DNA of 19,272 nucleotides from VRUE01 sp036265675 (GTDB taxonomy: Bacteria; Actinomycetota; Thermoleophilia; Solirubrobacterales; 70-9): contig DATAOP010000086.1 of assembly GCA_036265675.1 (NCBI GenBank), positions 1-19,272 on the forward strand, read 5' to 3'. A model generated the notes under the pieces. It had not been told where the DNA came from and made no database searches. It was given only the letters and a program-made list of their open reading frames with translations. This document shows positions 1 through 6,129 of this stretch, in pieces (positions within the stretch are counted from its first letter, which is position 1; each line of letters begins with the position of its first letter). Both the position numbers and the translations under genes were made by a program.

Positions 1-438
1 GGAAATCTGATCCCGGGCGGCGCGCGGCACGGCTCTCGCCGGCTCCCGCCGCGGCGCCGGCGGCTCGCGCTCGGGCTCGGCCGGCTTGGGCGTCGGCGCC
101 TTCGCCGCGGCCGGCGCCGCAGGCGCGGGCTCCTCGCCGGAGCGCTCGAGCTCGGCCAGCGCATCTCTGACCTTGGCGCGAACCTCATCCACGCTCAGGC
201 CCATCAGCGCGCCGATGTCCTCGTAGCCCTCCTCACGCTGCGCGAGCAGCCGCAGCAGCGCCTTCTGGTCGCCGCTGGCCGAGCCCGGGCCATCGCCCTG
301 AAGCGCATCGATCGCCGAGCGAACCTTGGTGCGAACCTCGCCCACGCTGAGGCCCATCAGCGCGCCGATGTCCTCGTAGCCCTCCTCACGCTGCGCGAGC
401 AGCCGCAGCAGCGCCTTCTGGTCCTCGCTGAGCCCCAC
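1..438 (-). CDS. Tandem sigma-region-4-like helix-turn-helix protein, 3' end outside window
   Basis: The frame is open from a GTG at 438 to the window edge (146 codons) and has no stop inside the window. An in-frame TAG at 451-453 upstream makes GTG 438 the only reasonable start. Residues 6-46 and 57-97 are two near-identical units with a 51-residue period. Each contains a helical DQKALLRLLAQREEGYEDIG segment followed by a predicted recognition helix (LMGLSVxEVRxKV), which resembles sigma-70 region 4 / LuxR-type HTHs. After residue ~103 the chain becomes a low-complexity Ala/Pro/Glu/Lys/Arg linker that continues past the edge. Proteins of this look recur in Thermoleophilia. DNA binding is inferred, and the C-terminal domain is unknown because the gene is cut. 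The gene is divergent from the thioesterase gene across 40 bp. Confidence 0.75.
   Translation of the reverse strand, partial: MGLSEDQKALLRLLAQREEGYEDIGALMGLSVGEVRTKVRSAIDALQGDGPGSASGDQKALLRLLAQREEGYEDIGALMGLSVDEVRAKVRDALAELERSGEEPAPAAPAAAKAPTPKPAEPEREPPAPRREPARAVPRAARDQIS
197..423. repeat. 74-bp perfect direct repeat, 153-bp period, inside the HTH gene
   Basis: Positions 197-270 and 350-423 are identical over 74 bp, and similarity continues with mismatches to the left of both copies. The offset is exactly 153 bp (51 codons), so the duplication is in frame and encodes the two HTH units. Perfect identity at synonymous positions suggests recent duplication or gene conversion. Confidence 0.9.
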
Positions 439-452
439 GGATCGGAAAGCCT

Positions 453-469
453 ACCCTTGCGGATAGGGT
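453..469. promoter_or_regulatory. Short inverted repeat between divergent genes
   Basis: ACCCT at 453-457 is complemented by AGGGT at 465-469 around a 7-nt centre. It lies in the 40-bp gap between the HTH-repeat gene (minus) and the thioesterase gene (plus). TAGGGT (464-469) could act as a -10 for a nearly leaderless thioesterase transcript, and TAGGCT (minus strand, 448-453) as a -10 for the HTH gene. No well-spaced -35 is seen for either. Treat this as a weak candidate operator or promoter. Confidence 0.25.
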
Positions 470-478
470 CAAAGACCG

Positions 479-886
479 ATGTCGGAGAACCTTCCCGAGA
501 CCTTAGGATTCGCCGACCTGGTCGGGATCAGGTGGCTCGACGACGACCCCCAGCACGCCAGAGCGCGGGTCGACGTCCGGGCCGAGCTGCTGCAGCCGAT
601 CGGGCTGATGCACGGTGGGGTCTTCGCGACCCTGGTCGAGAGCGTCTGCTCGCGCGCGACGGCCCTCGCGGTCCGCGAAGACGGGATGGCGGCGATGGGG
701 CAGACGATCAACCTCAACTTCGTCCGCCCGGTGCTGGAGGGCTGGGCCGAGGTCAGGGCACGGGCGCGCCACTGCGGCAGCACCACCTGGGTCTGGGAGG
801 CCGAGGTCGTCGACTCGGTCGGCCGAATCTGCGCGCTGGCGCAGATGACGATCGCGGTCCGGCCTATCCGCCGAAGCGATTCGTGA
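479..886 (+). CDS. PaaI/YdiI-type hotdog-fold thioesterase
   Basis: The 135-residue length is typical of a single-hotdog acyl-CoA thioesterase. The family signature is visible as LMHGGVFATLVESV (residues 43-56). H45-G46-G47 begins the long central helix, and E54 sits where the catalytic acidic residue of this family lies. The following strand GQTINLNFVRPVLEG matches the conserved second half of the hotdog. Members hydrolyse small or aromatic acyl-CoA thioesters in the cytoplasm, usually as tetramers, and the substrate cannot be read from sequence. The ATG at 479 has AGGG at 465-468 upstream. The 3' end overlaps the convergent NAD synthetase gene by 23 bp. A role in quinone or phenylacetate metabolism is possible but has no neighbour support. 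Confidence 0.88.
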   Translation: MSENLPETLGFADLVGIRWLDDDPQHARARVDVRAELLQPIGLMHGGVFATLVESVCSRATALAVREDGMAAMGQTINLNFVRPVLEGWAEVRARARHCGSTTWVWEAEVVDSVGRICALAQMTIAVRPIRRSDS

Positions 887-2534
887 TCGGAAGTCGGCGG
901 TCGCGCCCGAACGCCTTCGGGGTGATTCGGATCCCGGGCGCCGCCTGCCGCCGCTTGTACTCGGAGCGGTCGACCATCCGCACGACTTCGTCGACGACCG
1001 CCGCGGGGAGCCCCGCCTCGATCATCTCCTCGCGGCCCTGATCGCGCTCGACGTAGGCCTCGAGGACCTGGTCGAGCAGCTCGTAGGGCGGCAGCGAGTC
1101 GGAGTCGAGCTGATCGGGACGGAGCTCGGCCGACGGCGCCCGCTCCAGCACCGAGGCCGGGACCAGGTCGCGGCCGGCCTTGCGGTTGCGGTGCCGCACC
1201 AGCTCGTAGACGAGCGTCTTCGGGACGTCCTTGATCACCGCGAACCCCCCCGCCATGTCGCCGTAGAGGGTCGCGTAGCCGACCGACATCTCGCTCTTGT
1301 TGCCGGTCGTCAGCACCAGCCAGCCGTGCTTGTTGGAGAGCGCCATCATCATGTTCCCCCGGATCCGGGCCTGGATGTTCTCGGCGGCGAGGTCGGGCTC
1401 CGATGGCCGGGTCGGGTCCCGGGGGAGGGGCTCGGGATCCGTCCCGTCCGACCCCGCGCTGTCGAAGACGGCCGCCAGCGCCCCTTCGTATGAGCCCATC
1501 GTCGCCTCGATCGGGATCTCGATCAGCTCGGCCCCGATGTTGCCGGCAATCGCCCGTGCGTCGTCCTGCGTCGCCGAGCTCGAGTGGGGCGACGGCATCA
1601 CGACGCAGCTGACGTTCTCGGCGCCGAGCGCGTCGGCGGCCAGCAGCGCGACCAGCGCCGAGTCGATCCCGCCGGAGAGGGCGACGCCGACGTGGCGGAA
1701 GCCGTTCTTGCCGACGTAGTCGCGGAGGCCCAGCACCAGTGCGCCGTAGACCTCGTCGAGATCGCCAAGCGGCTCGCGGAGCCCGGCCGGTGCCGGGGTG
1801 GGGATGTCGCAGAGCAGTAGCTCCTCCTCGAACTGGGCGGCGCGGGCGATGATCTCTCCGGCGGGGTCGACGATGAAGCTGTGGCCGTCGAAAACGAGCT
1901 CGTCCTGGCCGCCGACGAGATTGCAGAAGGCGAGATGGGCGCCGTAGGCGCGGGCCCGGTCGGCGAACATCGCTTCCCGCTCGCGGCCCTTGCCGCGGTG
2001 GTACGGCGATCCGGAGGGGTTGGCGATCAGCTCTGCCCCCTGCTCGGCCTCGACCGACGCCGGCGGGCCCTCGACCCAGACGTCCTCGCAGATCGTCAGG
2101 CCGACGCTGGTGCCGGCGACCTCGACCGTCATCGGCTCGTCGCGCGGCGCGAAGTAGCGCTGCTCGTCGAAGACCGCGTAGTTGGGCAGGCGGCGCTTGC
2201 GGTAGACGGTGCGGACCTCGCCGTCGGCGAGGACCGCGAGCGCGTTGTGGGCGAACCGGTACTCGTCCTCGCCCGGGGCCGGCTCGGCGTAGCCGACAAG
2301 GGCGGTGATCCCGGTCACGTCGCGGGCCAGCGCCTGGACCGCGCGGCTCCCCGCCTCTACGAAGTGCCGCTTCAGGTACAGGTCCTCGGCCGGGTAGCCG
2401 GGGATGCACAGCTCGGGGAAGATGACGATGTCGGCGCCCCCCTCGCGCGCCCTGGCGATCCACTCCGCGACCTTCGCCGCGTTGCCGTCGATGTCCCCGA
2501 CGGTGGGGTCGATCTGGGCGAGCGCGATGCGCAC
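864..2534 (-). CDS. nadE: Glutamine-dependent NAD+ synthetase
   Basis: The product catalyses the last step of NAD synthesis, ATP-dependent amidation of nicotinic acid adenine dinucleotide using ammonia from glutamine. The N-terminal nitrilase-type glutaminase domain (about 1-250) shows the Glu-Lys-Cys triad: E41 in FPELCIPGYPAEDL, K113 in YRKRRLPNY and C149 in TICEDVW. The C-terminal synthetase domain has the PP-loop SGGIDS (287-292) and the conserved TTGNKSE and TLYGDMAGGFAVIKDVPKT segments. At 556 residues it belongs to the shorter bacterial form rather than the ~680-residue mycobacterial one. The start is GTG at 2534, directly after the TAG (2535-2537) of the upstream acyltransferase gene with no intervening base. 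No Shine-Dalgarno sequence is visible, so translation is probably coupled. Confidence 0.95.
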   Translation of the reverse strand: MRIALAQIDPTVGDIDGNAAKVAEWIARAREGGADIVIFPELCIPGYPAEDLYLKRHFVEAGSRAVQALARDVTGITALVGYAEPAPGEDEYRFAHNALAVLADGEVRTVYRKRRLPNYAVFDEQRYFAPRDEPMTVEVAGTSVGLTICEDVWVEGPPASVEAEQGAELIANPSGSPYHRGKGREREAMFADRARAYGAHLAFCNLVGGQDELVFDGHSFIVDPAGEIIARAAQFEEELLLCDIPTPAPAGLREPLGDLDEVYGALVLGLRDYVGKNGFRHVGVALSGGIDSALVALLAADALGAENVSCVVMPSPHSSSATQDDARAIAGNIGAELIEIPIEATMGSYEGALAAVFDSAGSDGTDPEPLPRDPTRPSEPDLAAENIQARIRGNMMMALSNKHGWLVLTTGNKSEMSVGYATLYGDMAGGFAVIKDVPKTLVYELVRHRNRKAGRDLVPASVLERAPSAELRPDQLDSDSLPPYELLDQVLEAYVERDQGREEMIEAGLPAAVVDEVVRMVDRSEYKRRQAAPGIRITPKAFGRDRRLPITNRFGG

Positions 2535-3971
2535 CTAATTGACTGGGACGGCGCCGTTCCGGGTCCGCGCCGGCTTCCTCTTGGCGGCGCCCTCGGCCGG
2601 GGCCGGCGCGGTCTCGAGGATTTCGGCGATCGCCGCCTCGAGGTCGAGCCCGAAGCTGTCGAGGTCGGCCATCCCGTCATAGTCGCCGACGAGGCCGAAG
2701 TCGATCCGCCCGTTGTAGGACATGATCCCGACGCAGAGCGCCTGGCGCCGGGCGAGCGGGACCAGCGGGAAGATCGACTCCATCCTCCGCCCGAGCACGA
2801 AGAGCGGGAACTGCGGCCCCGGCACGTTCGTGATCACGAGGTTGAAGAAGCGCTGCGCCGGCTGGAGGCGCGCGGCCTGCGAGGCGATCGTCGTCGGCGC
2901 GAAGTCGGTCAGCCTGGTCAGGATCTCGGCACCGACGGCCTGGCCCGAACCCTTCAGGTCGCCCATCGTCTCGCTGAGGAGGTGGAGGCGCTCGACGGGG
3001 TCCTCGCACCAGACCGGAAGCGGCGCCATCATCGCCGAGACCCGGTTGCCGAGCGCCCCGTGTTCCTCGGCGGCGCGGACGCTGACCGGCACCATCGCCC
3101 GCAGCTCGAGCCCCTCGGTCTCGTGCCCGCGCGCCCGCAGATAGTTGCCGAGCGCCCCGGTGACGACCGAGAGGACGACGTCGTTGACGGTGCCGCCGTG
3201 GGTGTTCTTGACCCGCTTGAAGTCGTCGAGGCCGGCGCGGACGAAGGCGAGCCGTCGGTGGGGGCCGATGTCGACGTTGAACGGCGTGCTCGATGCCGAC
3301 ATCCCGACCTCGAGCATCCTCCCGGTCGCTCCGATGCCGCGCAGGACCTGGCGCGGCCCGCGCAGCGTCGCGCGTACGCCGCGGACGATCTCCTTCGGGC
3401 TCGTGAGGCGCTCGCGGATCGCGTCGCCGAAGAGCTCGAGATCGGTCGGCTCCGGCTTCGGCGCCCATTTCGGCGGCCGCAGCGGCGGCGGGGGCGGATC
3501 GGGCTCGAGGTCGAAGAGGACGGTGGTTATGTCAACCCCGGAGACGCCGTCGACCAGCGCGTGATGGCTCTTGCCGACGATCGCAAAGCGGTCGCCCTCG
3601 AGGCCCTCGACCAGCCACAGCTCCCAGAGCGGCTTCGAGCGGTCGAGCTGCTGGGAGAAGATCCGCGAGGCCAGGTTGCGCAGCTGCTCCTCGGAGCCAG
3701 GCGCAGGCAGGGCGGTCTGGCGGACGTGGTAATCGAGGTTCAGGTGGGGGTCGTCGACCCAGACCGGGCGGCCCTGGCTGAACGGGACGAAGCGGAGCTT
3801 CTGGCGAAAGCGCGGGACCAGGTGAAGCCGCGACTCGATGTGGTCGCGAAACTCCTCGTGGGTCGGCGGCGAGCCGTCGAAGATGATCACCGACGCAACG
3901 TGCATGTGGGCGCCGCCGCGCTCCATGTGGAGGAATGCGGTGTCGAGGCCGGTGAGGCGGTCCGAGCTCAC
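2535..3971 (-). CDS. Wax ester synthase/diacylglycerol acyltransferase (WS/DGAT) family protein
   Basis: The 478-residue protein has the full WS/DGAT layout. The N-terminal block RLTGLDTAFLHMERGGAHM is followed by PLWELWLVEGLEGDRFA, the catalytic HHxxxDG motif at 136-142 (HHALVDG), and the C-terminal NDVVLSVVTGALGNYLRARG and MVPVSVR blocks. The family transfers acyl groups from acyl-CoA to diacylglycerol or fatty alcohols, making triacylglycerol or wax esters, often at the inner face of the membrane. Specificity cannot be told here. The start is GTG at 3971 with purine-rich AGAAGATGAGG just upstream. It is the first gene of a likely two-gene unit with nadE (stop TAG abuts start GTG). Its promoter should lie in the 180-bp divergent region that contains a CRP-like site. 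Confidence 0.92.
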   Translation of the reverse strand: MSSDRLTGLDTAFLHMERGGAHMHVASVIIFDGSPPTHEEFRDHIESRLHLVPRFRQKLRFVPFSQGRPVWVDDPHLNLDYHVRQTALPAPGSEEQLRNLASRIFSQQLDRSKPLWELWLVEGLEGDRFAIVGKSHHALVDGVSGVDITTVLFDLEPDPPPPPLRPPKWAPKPEPTDLELFGDAIRERLTSPKEIVRGVRATLRGPRQVLRGIGATGRMLEVGMSASSTPFNVDIGPHRRLAFVRAGLDDFKRVKNTHGGTVNDVVLSVVTGALGNYLRARGHETEGLELRAMVPVSVRAAEEHGALGNRVSAMMAPLPVWCEDPVERLHLLSETMGDLKGSGQAVGAEILTRLTDFAPTTIASQAARLQPAQRFFNLVITNVPGPQFPLFVLGRRMESIFPLVPLARRQALCVGIMSYNGRIDFGLVGDYDGMADLDSFGLDLEAAIAEILETAPAPAEGAAKRKPARTRNGAVPVN

Positions 3972-4013
3972 GGCCTCATCTTCTCACGCCCTGATACGTG
4001 CGTCATGTCGCAA

Positions 4014-4029
4014 TGTGACGGCGCTCACG
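4014..4029. promoter_or_regulatory. Candidate CRP/FNR-family (cAMP receptor protein-like) operator
   Basis: The sequence TGTGA-N6-TCACG matches the CRP consensus TGTGA-N6-TCACA at 9 of 10 half-site positions. It lies in the divergent region between the WS/DGAT and RlpA-like genes. Its centre (4021.5) is 32 bp from the centre of the plus-strand -10 candidate at 4051-4056, the geometry of a class II (-41.5) activator site. Actinobacterial CRP homologues (Rv3676 of M. tuberculosis, GlxR of Corynebacterium) bind similar palindromes and control cell-wall remodelling genes such as rpfA. That a CRP protein binds here is inference. Confidence 0.5.
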
Positions 4030-4050
4030 CCGGGATCGTGGCGGCCCCCC

Positions 4051-4056
4051 TACGGT
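4051..4056 (+). promoter_or_regulatory. Candidate -10 element (TACGGT) for the RlpA-like gene
   Basis: TACGGT resembles the actinobacterial TANNNT -10. No -35 match is seen 17-18 bp upstream, where the CRP-like half-site lies instead, as expected for an activator-dependent promoter. The predicted transcript start is near 4063, giving a leader of about 89 nt. Confidence 0.35.
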
Positions 4057-4078
4057 GCCGCGTCCACCAGGCAATCCA

Positions 4079-4129
4079 TCTGCCGAGTTTCACCGCGGGC
4101 CGCTGCAACGGGCCCGCCGCGTAGGCAGA
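4079..4129 (+). ncRNA. Predicted structured 5' leader of the RlpA-like gene (possible cis-regulatory RNA)
   Basis: An outer stem pairs TCTGCC (4079-4084) with GGCAGA (4124-4129). An inner 7-bp GC stem pairs GCGGGCC (4095-4101) with GGCCCGC (4111-4117) around a 9-nt loop. Unpaired purine/pyrimidine segments lie between the two stems, an arrangement expected of a folded leader rather than a terminator. It ends 22 nt before the ATG, and the GGGGA at 4139-4143 could be the ribosome site. Cell-wall hydrolase genes in actinobacteria often carry c-di-AMP riboswitches, but this element is far too short for that class. The identity is therefore unknown. Confidence 0.4.
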
Positions 4130-4151
4130 CGAGAAAGCGGGGACACCTTCA

Positions 4152-4796
4152 ATGCGACACCTACTGCCGATGACGCTGCTCGCCGCCGTGCTGGCTCTCA
4201 GCCCGGCCGCGGCCCTCTCGAAGCGGGGGCCGGAGAGGCACCCGAAGCGCGTCGGATCGCACATCTCACTCCACGTCTCGACCCACCAGGTGGTGGAGAA
4301 TCGGCGCGTCGTCGTGCGCGGGAGGGTGCGCCCACGCGGCTCCCACCGGGTCAAGCTCGTCGTCCGCGGCCCGCAAGGTGCCGTACTCGGAGAGGCGAGC
4401 TCGCGGCGCGGCGCCTTCACACTGAGCTGGCGGCCGCGGCGTACCGGCGCCTACCGCCTGCGGGCCTACGGCCTCCACGACCGTCGCGTCCGTGGCTCGG
4501 CCAGTCCGACCCGGCGCATCACCGCATATCGCTTCGCCAATGCCTCCTACTACGGCCCCGGCCTCTATGGCAACGGGATGGCCTGCGGCGGCACCCTGCT
4601 GCCGCGGACGCTCGGCGTCGCCCACAAGACGCTCCCCTGCGGGACGATGGTGACGCTCCGCTACCGCGGCCGTACCGTCACCGTCCCGGTCGTCGACCGC
4701 GGCCCCTACGTCGCCGGGCGCGACTTCGACCTGACGACGGCGACCCGGCAACGGCTCCATTTTCCGGGAGTCGGGACGGTGCTCTCCAGCCGCTAG
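4152..4796 (+). CDS. Secreted RlpA-like double-psi beta-barrel protein
   Basis: The 214-residue protein has an N-terminal signal peptide (residues 1-22: basic start, LLPMTLLAAVLALSPAAA core). A beta-rich middle segment (about 35-120) looks like an Ig-type domain. The C-terminal RlpA/3D-type double-psi beta-barrel (about 125-212) opens with ASYYGPGLYGNGMACGG, then AHKTLPCGTMVTL and VVDRGPYVAGRDFDLT. H158 and D182 align with the catalytic His and Asp of RlpA lytic transglycosylases. C145 and C163 may form a disulfide. The family binds or cleaves peptidoglycan glycan strands outside the membrane, and the absence of a SPOR domain separates this protein from proteobacterial RlpA. Enzyme activity is plausible but not certain. 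Likely controls are the upstream CRP-like site and structured leader. Confidence 0.85.
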   Translation: MRHLLPMTLLAAVLALSPAAALSKRGPERHPKRVGSHISLHVSTHQVVENRRVVVRGRVRPRGSHRVKLVVRGPQGAVLGEASSRRGAFTLSWRPRRTGAYRLRAYGLHDRRVRGSASPTRRITAYRFANASYYGPGLYGNGMACGGTLLPRTLGVAHKTLPCGTMVTLRYRGRTVTVPVVDRGPYVAGRDFDLTTATRQRLHFPGVGTVLSSR

Positions 4797-4816
4797 CGCC
4801 CCCCCAAGCTGCCGTT

Positions 4817-4860
4817 CCGGTGTTCTCACGGTGCCCGATTCGGACTTCTGAGAACACCGG
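4817..4860. repeat. 12-bp perfect inverted repeat with 20-nt loop
   Basis: CCGGTGTTCTCA (4817-4828) is perfectly complemented by TGAGAACACCGG (4849-4860). The loop holds a smaller palindrome, CCGATTCGG. It begins 21 bp after the RlpA-like stop and has no T-tract on either side. It may act as a transcription terminator, or it may be a dispersed palindromic (REP-like) element. Confidence 0.6.
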
Positions 4861-4916
4861 AAGCGATGTGGACGGGCGCAGGGCTTCGCATCCGGCCAAG
4901 GCATCCGAGGTGCGAT

Positions 4917-4966
4917 AGCCCATCCGACATTCACCCACCTGGAAATGGGTGAAAGTCGGATGGGCT
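4917..4966. terminator. Long bidirectional hairpin between convergent genes
   Basis: Arms at 4917-4936 and 4947-4966 pair at 19 of 20 positions, with a single A-A mismatch at 4929/4954, around the 10-nt loop ACCTGGAAAT. It sits 16 bp beyond the dinB stop and 120 bp after the RlpA-like stop, so it could terminate transcription from both sides. There is no clear U-run, which is common for actinobacterial terminators. Confidence 0.6.
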
Positions 4967-4982
4967 GGTCGGGGCCGGGGTC

Positions 4983-6080
4983 TCAGCCGGCGACGCCGAG
5001 GCGCAGCTGGCCGGTGTCGGCATCGGCGGCCTCGTCCGCCTCAGTCCCATCCGCGTCATCGTCGAACCCGGCCACCCGAACGCCGAGCAGGCGCACCGGG
5101 CGGGGCGGAGCGTAGGCACGCAGGAGGTCGAGGGCGGTCGCGACGACGACAGCGGGGTCGTTGGTCGCATCCTCGACCGTGTGGGAGCGGGTGACGGTGG
5201 TCCAGTCGTCGAGCCGGACCTTGATCCCGATCGTCCGGCCCTTGAGGGCGCGCGACCCGAGGCGCCGGCAGAGCTCCTCGGCCAGCCCCCGCAGCGACTC
5301 CGCCAGCCGCTCCGGGTCATCTACGTCGGTGTCGAAGGTGGTCTCTGTCGATTGCGACTTGGTCCGGTGGGAGACGGCGATCGGGGTCTCGTCCTCGAAC
5401 CGGGCCCGGGACCGCAGCCAGCCACCCATCCGCGGCCCGAACGCCGCCTCGAGCGCCGCCTGGTCGTACTCCCGGAGCGTCGCCAGGTCGGCGATTCCCA
5501 TCCGCTCGAGCTTCGCCACGGTCTTCGGCCCGATCCCGGGGACCAGCGCCGGCGAGTCGGCCGCGAAGCGCTCCACCGCCTGCTCGCGGGAGAGGACGAC
5601 GAGCCCCGCCGGCTTGCCGAGCTCGCTGGTGATCTTCGCCAGCAGCCGGTTCTCGGAGATCCCGATCGAGCACGTCAGACCGGTCTCCCGCCTGATCTGC
5701 GTGGAGATCCGCCGCATCGTCGCCTTCGGCGCGAACAGCCCGGTCAGGTCGACGTAAGCCTCGTCGAGGCCGACCACCTCGACCGTCTCGGCGTTTGCCC
5801 GGAGGATCGCCATCACCTCGCGCGAGGCCTCGCGATAGGCGCTGAAGTCGGGCGGGATGTAGATCGCGTCAGGGAGCCTGCGCCGGGCGGTCGCCGCCGG
5901 CATCGCCGAGTGGATCCCGGCCAGCCGCCGCGCCTCGTAGCTGGCCGTCGTCACCACCGCCCGCGGGCCGCTGCCGCAGACCACGACCGGCTTCCCCTTC
6001 AGCTCAGGTCGTCTCCGCAACTCGACCGACGCGTAGAAGGCGTCCATGTCGAGATGGGCGATGGTGCGCTTCCCGGCCAC
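4983..6080 (-). CDS. dinB: DNA polymerase IV (Y-family translesion polymerase)
   Basis: The 365-residue length is typical of DinB. The palm carries HLDMDAFYASVE (D11 metal ligand, Y16 at the steric-gate position) and GLDEAYVDLT (D106 and E107). The usual Ser of SIDEA is Leu here. A helix-hairpin-helix thumb is visible in LVPGIGPKTVAKLERMGI, followed by a little-finger domain with TTFDTDV and GIKVRLDDWTT. The tail ends in QLRLGV (358-363), a plausible though non-ideal sliding-clamp binding peptide. The enzyme copies damaged templates in the cytoplasm at the cost of fidelity. The start is GTG at 6080. The 49 bp before it contain no recognisable LexA box, so SOS control is not supported. It lies downstream of, and on the same strand as, the decapeptide-repeat gene. 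Confidence 0.95.
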   Translation of the reverse strand: MAGKRTIAHLDMDAFYASVELRRRPELKGKPVVVCGSGPRAVVTTASYEARRLAGIHSAMPAATARRRLPDAIYIPPDFSAYREASREVMAILRANAETVEVVGLDEAYVDLTGLFAPKATMRRISTQIRRETGLTCSIGISENRLLAKITSELGKPAGLVVLSREQAVERFAADSPALVPGIGPKTVAKLERMGIADLATLREYDQAALEAAFGPRMGGWLRSRARFEDETPIAVSHRTKSQSTETTFDTDVDDPERLAESLRGLAEELCRRLGSRALKGRTIGIKVRLDDWTTVTRSHTVEDATNDPAVVVATALDLLRAYAPPRPVRLLGVRVAGFDDDADGTEADEAADADTGQLRLGVAG

Positions 6081-6129
6081 TCCAGCGATCGTAGGGCGGG
6101 GCCTGGACGGTCGGAGGTCGAGTCGAGTC

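Noticed and set aside
448..472. TTGACC/TAGGCT promoter for the HTH-repeat gene
   Set aside because: Both hexamers match the promoter of the 6735 gene, but the spacer is only 13 bp, too short for a normal sigma-70-type promoter.
469..2463. 664-residue open frame on the minus strand
   Set aside because: It is out of frame with nadE over most of its length and antisense to the thioesterase. Long Arg/Gly/Pro runs show it is spurious.
1881..4124. 747-residue open frame on the plus strand
   Set aside because: It runs antisense through both nadE and the WS/DGAT gene, whose catalytic motifs are intact. Its composition is that of a shadow frame.
4063..4151. c-di-AMP (ydaO-type) riboswitch
   Set aside because: Gene context fits and the stem ends look similar, but the element is about 50 nt rather than over 100 and lacks the conserved internal blocks. 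It is kept only as an unassigned structured leader.
6081..6129. SOS/LexA box before dinB
   Set aside because: No TCGAAC-N4-GTTCGA-like or CGAAC-N4-GTTCG-like palindrome is present, only short GACTC direct repeats.
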